64,000 nt of DNA. Origin: Sphingobium sp. TKS. Lineage in GTDB: Bacteria; Pseudomonadota; Alphaproteobacteria; Sphingomonadales; Sphingomonadaceae. Under the pieces are notes generated by a model, which had not been told where the DNA came from, did no database searches, and saw only the letters and a program-made list of their open reading frames with translations. Below are positions 17,906-26,200 of the stretch, piece by piece. The stretch spans positions 4,033,001 through 4,097,000 of the forward strand of contig NZ_CP005083.1 of NCBI RefSeq assembly GCF_001563265.1, read 5' to 3'. The first letter of the stretch is position 1. Each line of letters opens with the position of its first letter. The translations under genes were made by a program, and so were the position numbers.

Positions 17906-19029
17906 TTGATCGTCCTGAACTGCGCTATCGCTTCGTCGATGGTCCGGCGGCCGGCGGTGAGGCTGACATAGTCGACCGGCGAGAGGCGGTCGCCCACGCG
18001 CAGATAGTCGAAATGCGCCTCATATTTGTTCGACCAGCCGCTGTGATAATTTTCCGGATCATAGAAGAGGTGGAAGCGCGGCGAGAGAAGGTCCACGCGG
18101 GCGGCGCACCGGTCTGAGACAAGGCGGATCGGGTGCACGTCATAATAGGCCGCGCCGTCCGGCGGGGCGGAGAAGTCGACCAGGCGGAAAGGCTTGTCGT
18201 CCAGCGCTTTCAGATCGGCATGATACCAGCTTGCGTCCTTGCGGAGCGCGATGACGGGGACGACCTGCCCCAGCGTCAGGACGGTGAAATTGTCGGGCAG
18301 CGGCCTGTCCCCGCGCAGTTCGAGGATGCGGCGCAGGACGCTCATCGCATAGATGGTGCCGTTGCTGTGGGAGGCAAAGATCACCTCGTCATGGGAGCCG
18401 TCCATTTCCTCGACAATGCGGGTGGCGAACTGGTCGAGGCGCTCGTCCATCTCCGCGCCGGGGCCGTCGGCGGCGACCGAATGGTTATAATACATGAAGC
18501 GCAGCAGCCAGGGCACGATCAGCTTGTTGAGCAGGCGGCCCGACAGAGCCACGCTGATGCCGATGCTGATGAGCGCGGCGGCCCAGAAGGGCAGCAGCAG
18601 CGTCAGCAGCAAAGCGGGAAGCAGCGCGAGGGCGAGCGGGATCAGCACCGCCAGCAGCGGCGGGTAGAGGATGGTGATGACGGGCCCCGGACGCAGCTTG
18701 CGCATGCGCAGGAACTGCATGTGCCGGGCATGGGCGCTGTAGGTGGCGATGGAGCGCCATGCCAGCAGCAGCGGATTGCGAATCCAGACCTTGCCGACCA
18801 AATCCTCCCAGCGGAGGAATTCATAGTCGGTCTCGACCCCGGCGCTGTGGTTGGTGACGGTCCAGAGGGCGGACGAGGCCGGGCCGGAACGGCGGGCGCT
18901 GACCTCCACCTGTTCGCCCGACAGGCGCGCGTAATTTTCCGCCTGCTCGCGATACATCTGGTGATAGAAACGCACCCCGCGCGGATCGAAACCGCCAAGG
19001 TAGAAGAGTTTACGCTTGAACTTTTCCAT
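17902..19029 (-). CDS. Membrane protein with a serine-hydrolase-like motif, coupled to P450
   Basis: 375 residues. The first 110 residues are soluble (LGGFDPRGVRFYHQMY). A strongly hydrophobic hairpin of two membrane helices follows at about 117-165. The C-terminal domain carries EVIFASHSNGT, a nucleophile-elbow-like SHSNG with Ser222, inside an alpha/beta-hydrolase-like strand-helix context. A later HFDYLR or YHSGW His could complete a triad, but this is a guess. I do not recognise a named family. The 4-base overlap with the P450 suggests joint action on a lipid-like substrate. Start chosen at MEKFKRK, eight codons inside the longest frame, with CAGGGG upstream. Confidence 0.7.
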   Translation of the reverse strand: MEKFKRKLFYLGGFDPRGVRFYHQMYREQAENYARLSGEQVEVSARRSGPASSALWTVTNHSAGVETDYEFLRWEDLVGKVWIRNPLLLAWRSIATYSAHARHMQFLRMRKLRPGPVITILYPPLLAVLIPLALALLPALLLTLLLPFWAAALISIGISVALSGRLLNKLIVPWLLRFMYYNHSVAADGPGAEMDERLDQFATRIVEEMDGSHDEVIFASHSNGTIYAMSVLRRILELRGDRPLPDNFTVLTLGQVVPVIALRKDASWYHADLKALDDKPFRLVDFSAPPDGAAYYDVHPIRLVSDRCAARVDLLSPRFHLFYDPENYHSGWSNKYEAHFDYLRVGDRLSPVDYVSLTAGRRTIDEAIAQFRTIK

Positions 19030-19051
19030 GGCCCCTGTTCCACATCGGGCC

Positions 19052-19345
19052 ATGACGACACCCGAACGCGACTACTGCTATTTCATAGACCACCGCAAAT
19101 ACAACCGAAACATCGGCTGTCGGCGCCATGACAATGCCTATGGCATCAATGGTGGCGGCAGCGAGCGGGACCGGTGGCGGGCGGACTTCGCCTTCTACCG
19201 GCACATGAAGGGGGAAGGCGATCCGATGGCGCTGCCGTCGTTGCTCGCTTGTCTGGTCTTCGGCTGGTTTTGCTGGAATTATCACCCCGGCAAGGGGCTG
19301 TGGCGGGGGCAGCTCTTGCGCCGCTTCGCCAAAGCGCCGAAGTGA
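19052..19345 (+). CDS. Small phospholipase-A2-like protein
   Basis: 97 residues. The segment [10 protein letters not shown] (Cys23, His26, Asp27, Tyr30) matches the CxxHDxxY active-site helix of secreted and prokaryotic phospholipases A2. RADFAFY follows after about 14 residues, with Asp45 where the second helix supplies the Asp partner of the catalytic His. A hydrophobic helix (about 59-75) and a basic tail follow. The usual glycine-rich calcium loop before the Cys is not obvious, so activity is uncertain. It lies divergently from the hydrolase/P450 pair (22-base gap) and 5 bases before kdsA, so it probably shares the kdsA transcript. Confidence 0.65.
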   Translation: MTTPERDYCYFIDHRKYNRNIGCRRHDNAYGINGGGSERDRWRADFAFYRHMKGEGDPMALPSLLACLVFGWFCWNYHPGKGLWRGQLLRRFAKAPK

Positions 19346-19350
19346 GCGGC

Positions 19351-20172
19351 ATGACAAAGCATGTTTCCATTGGGCCGGTGATGGTCGGCAACGACTTGCC
19401 CTTCGTCCTGATTTCCGGCCCCTGTCAGATCGAGAGCCGCGATCATGCGATGATGATGGCGGAAAGACTATCGGGCATCGCCGCGAAAGCGGGCGTGCCG
19501 TTCGTGTTCAAATCGTCGTTCGACAAGGCGAACCGGACCTCAGTGTCAGGACAGCGAGGCGTCGGGATCGATGCGGGGCTGGCAATTCTGGCGGAGGTGA
19601 GGGCCAGCTTCGGCTGTCCGGTGCTGACCGATGTGCATGAGGCGGGGCAGGTCGAGGCGGCGGCTCAGGCTGTGGATATCTTGCAAATCCCCGCCTTTCT
19701 GTGCCGCCAGACTGACCTGCTGCTGGCGGCGGGAAAGACCGGCGCGGTCGTCAATGTGAAGAAGGGGCAATTCCTCGCGCCCTGGGACATGGCGGCGGTG
19801 GCGCAGAAGGTCGCCTCGACCGGCAATGAGCGTATCCTGCTGACCGAGCGCGGGGCGAGTTTCGGCTACAACACGCTGGTTAGCGACATGCGGTCGCTGC
19901 CGGTGATGGCGCAGACCGGCTATCCGGTGGTGTTCGACGCTACCCATTCGGTGCAGCAGCCGGGCGGGCTGGGTTCAGCCTCGGGCGGGCAGCGCGAATT
20001 TGCGCCGGTGCTGGCGCGGAGCGCTATCGCGGCGGGGATCGCGGCGGTCTTTGCCGAGGCGCATGACGATCCGGACAGCGCGCCTTCGGATGGGCCGGTG
20101 ATGCTGCCGGTCGAATGGGTCGGACCGTTGCTGGAGAAGCTGAAGGCGATCGATGGAGTGGTGAAGGGGTAA
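19351..20172 (+). CDS. kdsA: KDO-8-phosphate synthase
   Basis: 273 residues, typical length. It condenses PEP with arabinose-5-phosphate to KDO-8-P for the lipid A core. Family features: [13 protein letters not shown] near the start, [33 protein letters not shown], and the C-terminal [16 protein letters not shown]. The frame is open further upstream, but that overlaps the preceding small gene; MTKHVSIG is the natural start. Confidence 0.95.
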   Translation: MTKHVSIGPVMVGNDLPFVLISGPCQIESRDHAMMMAERLSGIAAKAGVPFVFKSSFDKANRTSVSGQRGVGIDAGLAILAEVRASFGCPVLTDVHEAGQVEAAAQAVDILQIPAFLCRQTDLLLAAGKTGAVVNVKKGQFLAPWDMAAVAQKVASTGNERILLTERGASFGYNTLVSDMRSLPVMAQTGYPVVFDATHSVQQPGGLGSASGGQREFAPVLARSAIAAGIAAVFAEAHDDPDSAPSDGPVMLPVEWVGPLLEKLKAIDGVVKG

Positions 20173-20182
20173 AACACCCCTA

Positions 20183-20279
20183 CCCGTTCGGGCTGAGCGA
20201 AGTCGAAGCCCTTGCCTGAGCGCAGCGAAGGCTTCGACTTCGCTCAGCCTTGCCCTTCGACAAGCTCAGGGCGAACGGG
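20183..20279. repeat. Large perfect palindrome downstream of kdsA
   Basis: GGCTGAGCGAAGTCGAAGCC (20191-20210) has an exact 20-base inverted copy at 20230-20249. Outer arms CCCGTTCG (20183-20190) and CGAACGGG (20272-20279) also pair, with a second CCTTCGACAAGCTCAGG-type half between. It sits between the convergent kdsA and proA genes and can serve as a two-way transcription barrier. This is a dispersed hairpin type common in sphingomonads. Confidence 0.8.
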
Positions 20280-20295
20280 GAAGAGATTGGCGGAT

Positions 20296-21561
20296 TTACG
20301 GCCGGGTCTGGCCCGTTCCGCGCACCAGCCATTTATAGGTCGTCAGACCTTCCAGAGCGACCGGACCGCGAGCGTGGAGGCGCCCGGTCGAAATGCCGAT
20401 CTCCGCGCCCAGCCCGAACTCGCCGCCGTCCGCAAACTGGGTGGAGGCGTTCCACATCACGATCGCGCTGTCGACGGCGTTCAGGAAGCGCTCGGCTTTG
20501 GTCGCGTCCTCGGTGATGATCGCGTCGGTGTGGTGGCTGGCATGGGCAGCGATATGGGCGAGCGCCTCGTCCAGCCCATCCACGACCCGGACCGAGACGA
20601 TGGCGTCGAGATATTCCGTATCCCAATCCTCATCCGACGCGGCGATCACGCGGCTGTCCATCGCCTGCACAGCTTCATCGCCGCGCACTTCGCATTTGGC
20701 GTCGAGCAGCGCCTTCACGATGGCGGGCGCCTGAGGATAGGCCTTGTCGATCAGCACTGTCTCGGTCGCGCCGCAAATGCCGGTGCGGCGCATCTTGGCG
20801 TTCACCACCAGCTTTTGCGCCATGTCCGGATCGGCGGCACCGTCGACATAGCTGTGGTTGATGCCGTCGAGATGCGCGAGCACGGGCACGCGCGCCTCTT
20901 CCTGCACGCGGGCGACCAGGCTCTTGCCGCCACGCGGGACGATCAGGTCGATGAACTCGGCGGCCTTGAGCAGCGCGCCCACGGCGGCGCGGTCCGTGGT
21001 GGGGACCAGTTGCACCGCGTCGGCGGGCAGGCCGGCAGCGGCGATCCCTTCGGCCATGGCCGCGTGGATGGCGCGGTTGCTTTCCTTCGCCTCGCTGCCG
21101 CCGCGCAGGATCACGGCGTTGCCGGCGCGCAGGCAGAGCGCGGCGGCGTCGGCGGTCACATTGGGGCGGCTTTCGTAGATGATGCCGATCACGCCCAGCG
21201 GCACGCGGACGCGGCTCAACTCCATGCCGTTAGGGCGAACCTGCTTGTCGATCACGCTGCCCAGCGGATTGACCAAAGTGGCGACCTGATCAACGCCCGC
21301 CGCCGTCGCGAGAACGCGATCCTCGTCCAGCCGGAGCCGGTCGAGCATGGCGGGCGAAAGGCCGTTGGCGGCGGCATTTTCCATGTCGCGAGCATTGGCG
21401 GCGATGATCTGCGGCGCCTGATCCCGCAGCGCCTGCGCGGCGCGGCGCAATGCGTCGATCTTCTGCGCATCGCTCGCGGCGGAAAGGACCGCTGCCGCAG
21501 CGCGCGCGCGCGCGCCCATGGTCGCGATCAGCATTTCGGGGGTCTGGGTAAGGTCGTTCAT
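20296..21561 (-). CDS. proA: Gamma-glutamyl phosphate reductase
   Basis: 421 residues. It reduces gamma-glutamyl phosphate with NADPH to glutamate semialdehyde in proline synthesis. The aldehyde-dehydrogenase fold is shown by [39 protein letters not shown], the catalytic Cys in [10 protein letters not shown], and the C-terminal [21 protein letters not shown]. proB is not in the neighbourhood, which is common when proA sits in a separate locus. Confidence 0.95.
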   Translation of the reverse strand: MNDLTQTPEMLIATMGARARAAAAVLSAASDAQKIDALRRAAQALRDQAPQIIAANARDMENAAANGLSPAMLDRLRLDEDRVLATAAGVDQVATLVNPLGSVIDKQVRPNGMELSRVRVPLGVIGIIYESRPNVTADAAALCLRAGNAVILRGGSEAKESNRAIHAAMAEGIAAAGLPADAVQLVPTTDRAAVGALLKAAEFIDLIVPRGGKSLVARVQEEARVPVLAHLDGINHSYVDGAADPDMAQKLVVNAKMRRTGICGATETVLIDKAYPQAPAIVKALLDAKCEVRGDEAVQAMDSRVIAASDEDWDTEYLDAIVSVRVVDGLDEALAHIAAHASHHTDAIITEDATKAERFLNAVDSAIVMWNASTQFADGGEFGLGAEIGISTGRLHARGPVALEGLTTYKWLVRGTGQTRP

Positions 21562-21649
21562 GAAATATCTCGCCGTGTTTCGCGCCGGGCCTTATCATGA
21601 AAGCGGGCCAAAGCGAAACCACCGTTGCGGATGCGGCAGGGCCAAAGCC

Positions 21650-21687
21650 GACAGCCGGACCATGGGTCGCAAAATGGCCCGGCTGTC
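21650..21687 (-). other. Hairpin in the proA upstream region
   Basis: GACAGCCGG (21650-21658) and CCGGCTGTC (21679-21687) form a perfect 9-base stem with a 20-base loop, about 90 bases before the proA start. No U-run follows on either strand, so it is more likely leader structure than a terminator. The remaining 260 bases between proA and the methyltransferase hold nothing else clear except a small TACCC/GGGTA hairpin near 21745. Confidence 0.35.
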
Positions 21688-21823
21688 AGCAGGCAGAAGG
21701 AACTGCCTATTTCGCACGCCTAGCGATCAGGTCAGGCCAGCGCATACCCAAAACAGGGTATAGACCAAGCCAAGCCGAAAAATTCGCTCAAAATGCCGCA
21801 AATTCAATATTAAAGCGGATCGA

Positions 21824-22468
21824 TCAGGCCGCCTGGGCCAGAATCTCCTGCTCCATGGCGGTGAACATCCGGCAGGGCGGGATATTGCGCCATTCGACCC
21901 GTTCCCGAATCTCTTCGAACAGGGGGGAGAGCAGGCGGCGCACATAGCCGGAATATTGATAGACCATGAAAGCCCCCCCAGCCTTCAACACCGACCGGGT
22001 TTCGGCGCAGATCGCCTCGCCCACGCCTTCTGGCAAGGTCGAGAAAGGGATGCCGGACAGCACGTAATCCGCCTGGGCATAGCCCGCTTCCTTGATGAAG
22101 CGGCGGACATCGGCGGCAGAACCATGGACGATGCGCAGCCGGGGATCATCGATCTCCGCCTCCAGATAAGCGACGAAATCGAGATTGAGGTCGATCGCGA
22201 GCAGGGTCGCGTCCGGATGCAGCCTGTCGAGAATGGGGCGCGTGAACGTGCCGACGCCCGGCCCGAATTCCACGAACAGCCGGGTCCGCTGCCAGTCCAC
22301 GCCCTCCAGCATGCTGTCGACCAGCATCTGGGAAGAGGGAATGACCGACCCGATCATGCCTGGATGCTTGATGAACTGCCGGAGGAACATGCTCCATTGA
22401 CCCAGGAAGGTGGAGGATTGCTTTCCGGGAAAGACCCGATTTTTCTTCTTCAAAGAAATGGAGGCCAT
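21824..22468 (-). CDS. PmtA-like phospholipid or related SAM methyltransferase
   Basis: 214 residues. FLRQFIKHPGMIGSVIPSS is characteristic of the alphaproteobacterial PmtA/ribosomal-adenine-methyltransferase-like group. Motif I is FVEFGPGVGTFT, an acidic LLAIDLN strand follows, and the catalytic-region motif is LSGIPFSTLP. PmtA methylates phosphatidylethanolamine to phosphatidylcholine, but related proteins act on other substrates, so the activity is not fixed. A basic, possibly membrane-binding N-terminus (KKKNRVF) fits a lipid enzyme. Confidence 0.75.
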   Translation of the reverse strand: MASISLKKKNRVFPGKQSSTFLGQWSMFLRQFIKHPGMIGSVIPSSQMLVDSMLEGVDWQRTRLFVEFGPGVGTFTRPILDRLHPDATLLAIDLNLDFVAYLEAEIDDPRLRIVHGSAADVRRFIKEAGYAQADYVLSGIPFSTLPEGVGEAICAETRSVLKAGGAFMVYQYSGYVRRLLSPLFEEIRERVEWRNIPPCRMFTAMEQEILAQAA

Positions 22469-22545
22469 TCATTCTCGCCTGTCTGCCTTGACCTGACCGA
22501 CTCGCAAAAATCGCACCGGCATGCAAGCGCCTTCACGGCGGAAGG

Positions 22546-22593
22546 GGTAAAAGCATGGGCGGGTAAAGGGATTTCCCCTCCCCCGCCCGATGA
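22546..22593 (-). terminator. Probable terminator of the cdc48-like gene
   Basis: GGGCGGG (22557-22563) pairs with CCCGCCC (22582-22588), with an inner GGGA/TCCC stem. Read leftward it begins 11 bases after the stop codon and is followed by ATGCTTTTACC, a weak U-tract. Confidence 0.55.
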
Positions 22594-22598
22594 TCGAG

Positions 22599-24890
22599 TC
22601 AGTCCCGGTTGCGGGGGCGCAACATGCCGGGCGCGACAAAGCCGATGGGATCGACCTGCATCACGCTTTGCTTGAGCGTGGCCTGGATCTGCTCATATTC
22701 ACGCTCCATTTCGGGCGTGACGGAGGCACGGGTGTCCTCCAGCGCCGCTTCGAAATGGGCCTGCGTCACCTTGTCCACCGAGAGCGACTGGCGCAGCGCG
22801 ACCAGCCCCGCCCGGCGAACCAGATCCTCCAGATCGGCGCCGGTGAAGCGTTCGGTGCGCTCGGCCAGCACATCAAGATCAACGTCCTGCGCCAGCGGCA
22901 TCTTGCCGGTATGAATGGACAGGATGCGCCTGCGCCCGGCCCGATCCGGCACGGGGACATAGATCAGTTCATCGAACCGCCCTGGCCGCAGCAGCGCCGG
23001 ATCGATCAGCGTCGGCCGGTTGGTCGCGCCGATGACGACCACCGATTGCAGCTCCTCCAGCCCGTCCATCTCGGCCAGGATGGTGTTCACCACCCGCTCC
23101 GTCACTTGTGGTTCGCCCAGGCCGCCGCCCCGCGCGGGGACCAGGCTGTCCAGTTCGTCGATGAAGATGACCGTCGGCGCCACCTGCCTTGCGCGGGCGA
23201 AGAGGCGGGCGATCTGCTGTTCGCTCTCCCCATACCATTTGCTCAGCAGGTCGGACGATTTGGTCGCGATGAAATTGGCCTGCGCTTCCCGCGCCACCGC
23301 CTTCGCCAGCAGCGTCTTGCCGGTGCCGGGCGGGCCATAGAGCAGGAAACCCTTGGCCGGGCGGATACCGATCCGGCGGAAGGCGTCCGGATCCTTGAGC
23401 GGCAGTTCCACCCCTTCCTTGAGGCGCATCTGCGCATCGTCCAGCCCGCCGATATCGGCCCAGCCGATGTTCGGCGCCTGCACCATCACCTCGCGCATGG
23501 CGGAGGGCTGGACGCGCTTGATCGCCGCCATGAAATCCTCCCGCGTGACGGAGAGTTCCTCCAGCACATCGGGCGGGATCGTCCCTTCCTCCAGATTGAG
23601 GCGCGGCATGAAACGGCGCACCGTCTCGATCGCCGCCTCGCGGGTGAGCGCGGCGAGGTCAGCGCCGACAAAGCCATAGGTCATGCGGGCGAGTTCGCTG
23701 AGGTCGACCTTGTCGCCCAACGGCATGCCGCGGGTGTGGATGCCCAATATTTCCCGCCGCCCGCGCTCGTCCGGAACGCCTACGATGATTTCGCGGTCGA
23801 ACCGGCCGGGACGGCGCAGCGCCTCGTCAATCGCCTCGGGCCGGTTGGTCGCGGCGATGACGACCAGGTTGGTGCGCGGCTCCAGCCCGTCCATCAGCGT
23901 CAGCAATTGCGCGACGAGGCGCTTTTCCGTCTCGCCGGTCACATTGCCCCGCTTGGGCGCGATCGAATCGATCTCGTCGATGAAGAGAATCGACGGCACA
24001 GCCTTGGCGGCGGCCTCGAAAATCTCGCGGAGCTGCTTTTCCGACTCGCCATAGGCCGAACCCATGATCTCCGGGCCGTTGATCAGGAAGAATTCCGCTT
24101 CCGATTCATTGGCGACGGCGCGGGCGAGCCGGGTCTTGCCGGTTCCCGGCGGGCCGTGGAGCAGAACGCCCTTGGGCGGATCGACTCCCAGCCGCTCGAA
24201 CAGTTCGGGATAGCGCAGCGGCAGCTCCACCATCTCGCGCAACTGGTCGATCGCCTCCGCCATGCCGCCGACATCGTCATAGGTGACGTCGGCGCGGCGG
24301 GATTCGCGCGGCTCCTCATATTCGGCGCGCAGTTCGACTTCGGTGTCGGCGTCGAGCATCACGAAGCCCTTGGGCACCGTCGACACCACCACCAGCCGGA
24401 TTTCCTGCAGGGCGTAGGCGGGCGCGGCCAGCATCTGGCGCAATTGGGGCGGCATGTCGCCGGGCGGAACCTGTTGCTGTCCCGCCGTGGCGACGATATC
24501 GCCGGAGGCGAGCGGCCGTTGGAAGAAAACCCGCTTCAACGCTTCGGGATTGCCCTGCAACCGCAAATTATTTTGTGCAGGCGCGAAGACGACGCGCTGG
24601 GCAGGGCGTGGTTCGACCTTGCTGATCAGGACGAAGTCGCCCGATCCGACCCCGGCATTCGCGCGCTGAAGCCCGTCGAGGCGCAGGACGTCAAGCCCCT
24701 CATCCTCCTTATAGGGCCGCACCACCCGCGCGGGGGTGGAGCGCTTGCCCGCGATCTCGATCACATCGCCTTCGGCCAGATGGAGTTCCGCCATCACCGC
24801 CACCGGCAGGCGCGCAAGCCCGCGCCCCGCATCTTCCGGCCGGGCGTTGGCCACCTGTATCCTGCGTCCTGCGGTTTCTTCTTCGGCCAC
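22599..24890 (-). CDS. CDC48/VAT-family AAA+ ATPase
   Basis: 763 residues with the complete archaeal/eukaryotic layout: an N-domain of about 190 residues (double-psi barrel type, LPVAVMAELHLAEGDVIEIAG), then D1 and D2 AAA modules. Each has Walker A GPPGTGKT, Walker B (ILFIDEIDS, VIFIDELDS) and the second region of homology (AATNRPEAID, GATNRPTLID). The D2 C-terminus lacks the HbYX motif but has an Arg/Asn-rich end. Such proteins unfold or extract substrates for proteases. Bacterial copies are scattered but occur regularly in sphingomonads. It starts with GTG. A probable small RNA gene lies immediately upstream. Confidence 0.93.
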   Translation of the reverse strand: MAEEETAGRRIQVANARPEDAGRGLARLPVAVMAELHLAEGDVIEIAGKRSTPARVVRPYKEDEGLDVLRLDGLQRANAGVGSGDFVLISKVEPRPAQRVVFAPAQNNLRLQGNPEALKRVFFQRPLASGDIVATAGQQQVPPGDMPPQLRQMLAAPAYALQEIRLVVVSTVPKGFVMLDADTEVELRAEYEEPRESRRADVTYDDVGGMAEAIDQLREMVELPLRYPELFERLGVDPPKGVLLHGPPGTGKTRLARAVANESEAEFFLINGPEIMGSAYGESEKQLREIFEAAAKAVPSILFIDEIDSIAPKRGNVTGETEKRLVAQLLTLMDGLEPRTNLVVIAATNRPEAIDEALRRPGRFDREIIVGVPDERGRREILGIHTRGMPLGDKVDLSELARMTYGFVGADLAALTREAAIETVRRFMPRLNLEEGTIPPDVLEELSVTREDFMAAIKRVQPSAMREVMVQAPNIGWADIGGLDDAQMRLKEGVELPLKDPDAFRRIGIRPAKGFLLYGPPGTGKTLLAKAVAREAQANFIATKSSDLLSKWYGESEQQIARLFARARQVAPTVIFIDELDSLVPARGGGLGEPQVTERVVNTILAEMDGLEELQSVVVIGATNRPTLIDPALLRPGRFDELIYVPVPDRAGRRRILSIHTGKMPLAQDVDLDVLAERTERFTGADLEDLVRRAGLVALRQSLSVDKVTQAHFEAALEDTRASVTPEMEREYEQIQATLKQSVMQVDPIGFVAPGMLRPRNRD

Positions 24891-24977
24891 GTCGGCTTCC
24901 CCGTTCTTGTCGCTGCGTAACGAGATAGGGAACGTCGCGGCCGAGGAAAAGGGGCCATAAGGAACCCCGGAAGGAAT

Positions 24978-25006
24978 AAAAAAAGGGCCGGCCCGAAGGC
25001 CAGCCC
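24978..25006 (-). terminator. Intrinsic terminator with TTCG tetraloop
   Basis: On the minus strand GGGCTGGCC-TTCG-GGCCGGCCC is followed directly by seven T. The 9-base stem has one G-U pair. It faces away from the LysR gene and lies upstream of the cdc48-like start, so it must end a separate or attenuated transcript. Confidence 0.88.
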
Positions 25007-25064
25007 GTAAAGTTTATAGGAGAGGATGCCTGAAAGGCCTTTCCTATGTGCAGTGCGGGATGTA

Positions 25065-25082
25065 TTTTCGCAAGTGCGAAAA
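25065..25082. promoter_or_regulatory. Perfect 18-base palindrome, operator candidate
   Basis: TTTTCGCA-AG-TGCGAAAA is a perfect inverted repeat with 8-base arms. It lies between the leftward cdc48/small-RNA transcript and the rightward LysR gene (start 25242). The short centre is typical of a dimeric regulator site and not of an RNA hairpin. The regulator is unknown; the adjacent LysR protein would more usually bind a T-N11-A site. Confidence 0.5.
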
Positions 25083-25241
25083 GAATCGAGGAGTTGCATT
25101 TTTTGCATCTTGCCAACCGCCCTTTTTTCCTGCTCAGTGGCCCAGTCTTTGGATTGAGGATGCTTGAGAGCCGGTTTGCGCGCCGTTTGAGAAGAAGCAA
25201 TGACGCGTCGCAGCGGATCGGCCGAATGAACATGACGGTTT

Positions 25242-26123
25242 ATGCGTAGATTGCCGCCTCTTACGGCCCTGGAGGCCTTTGTTCAGGTCGCCCGCCTTGG
25301 TTCGGTCAAGGCGGCAGCGGAGGAGCTTGCGCTCTCGACTCCGGCGCTGAGCCGCCGGGTTCAGGCGCTGGAGCGGTTCATCGGCCGCCCCCTGTTCGAC
25401 CGCAAGCATCAGGCGCTGGAAATCAACGCCGACGGGCAAAGATTGCTGGACGACATAGCTCCGACGCTGGATTCATTGAGCCAGGCGCTGGAGAATATCC
25501 AGAGCGGCGGCAACCAGTTACGCCTCAGGCTCGCGGTCATGCCGCTGTTTGCGACGCAGCGGCTGTTCCCGCATCTGGGCGCGCTGCGGCAACGCCATCC
25601 GCAGCTCCATATCGATATCGAAACCACCCCCTATGCCGTCGCCCGGCTGGGCGAAGGGCTGGACGCCGCGATCGTGCTGGCGAAGGACATCGACCCGGCG
25701 CTCTATGCCCATGAGCTGGACCATGACGAGGTCTATCTGATCGGACGCAAGGCCATGCTGGAGGCGCCGAACGCGCTGACATCCCCGCAGGAGCTGGCCA
25801 ATCATACGGTGTTGCTGCACCGCGACATGGCGCTGGCGTTCGAGGCGTGGAAGGAGGCGGTCAACCTGCCCGACCTGCAGCCGCTGGCGATCGACAATTA
25901 TGATTCCGGCCAGTTGATGCTGGAGGCCGCCGCCCAGGGGCTGGGCGTCGCGGTGATGCATGCCAGCCATTATAATGAAGCGCAGGATCCCCGGCTGGCA
26001 AGGCTGTTTCCGGAGAACCGGGTCGAGAGCCCCTATCGCTATTATTTCGTCTGCCGCCCCCGCGCGTTGCAGACCCGGGCCGTGCGGATCTTCCGCGACT
26101 GGCTGATCGGCGCGGATATATAA
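25242..26123 (+). CDS. LysR-type transcriptional regulator (GcvA-like)
   Basis: 293 residues. A winged helix-turn-helix occupies about 1-60 (LTALEAFVQVARLGSVKAAAEELALSTPALSRRVQALE split over the recognition helix), followed by the linker and a two-lobed effector domain. The wording RRLPPLTALEAF and the domain's FATQRLFPHLGAL resemble the GcvA/AmpR branch. No adjacent metabolic gene reveals a target; the divergent small RNA/cdc48 region is the obvious candidate. Confidence 0.9.
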   Translation: MRRLPPLTALEAFVQVARLGSVKAAAEELALSTPALSRRVQALERFIGRPLFDRKHQALEINADGQRLLDDIAPTLDSLSQALENIQSGGNQLRLRLAVMPLFATQRLFPHLGALRQRHPQLHIDIETTPYAVARLGEGLDAAIVLAKDIDPALYAHELDHDEVYLIGRKAMLEAPNALTSPQELANHTVLLHRDMALAFEAWKEAVNLPDLQPLAIDNYDSGQLMLEAAAQGLGVAVMHASHYNEAQDPRLARLFPENRVESPYRYYFVCRPRALQTRAVRIFRDWLIGADI

Positions 26124-26200
26124 TCGATGTCGATCAACGCCTTGCCGATTTTCGCTTGGCGTGTCCTTAACCTTGTTTATCCCCCGTCGTTATAGCGGAC

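Larger units (their letters stand above)
24978..25085 (-). ncRNA. Candidate small RNA upstream of the cdc48-like gene
   Basis: No gene on this strand precedes this point, yet a textbook intrinsic terminator stands here, 88 bases before the cdc48 start. The transcript leading into it would contain a second hairpin, ATAGGA...TCCTAT (25041-25046 and 25018-25023 on the plus strand), with a pyrimidine-rich UCCUCUCC loop segment resembling an anti-Shine-Dalgarno seed. The 5' end is not determined; about 90-100 bases is likely. It could instead be an attenuated leader of the ATPase gene. Confidence 0.5.

Noticed and set aside
22590..24920. A 776-codon plus-strand frame opposite the Cdc48-type gene
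   Set aside because: Shadow frame; the minus-strand product has complete AAA+ motifs, this one has none.
24794..25108. A 104-codon minus-strand frame beginning MQKMQLLDSF
   Set aside because: A strong intrinsic terminator lies in the middle of it and it overlaps the Cdc48-type gene; a small RNA explains the region better.
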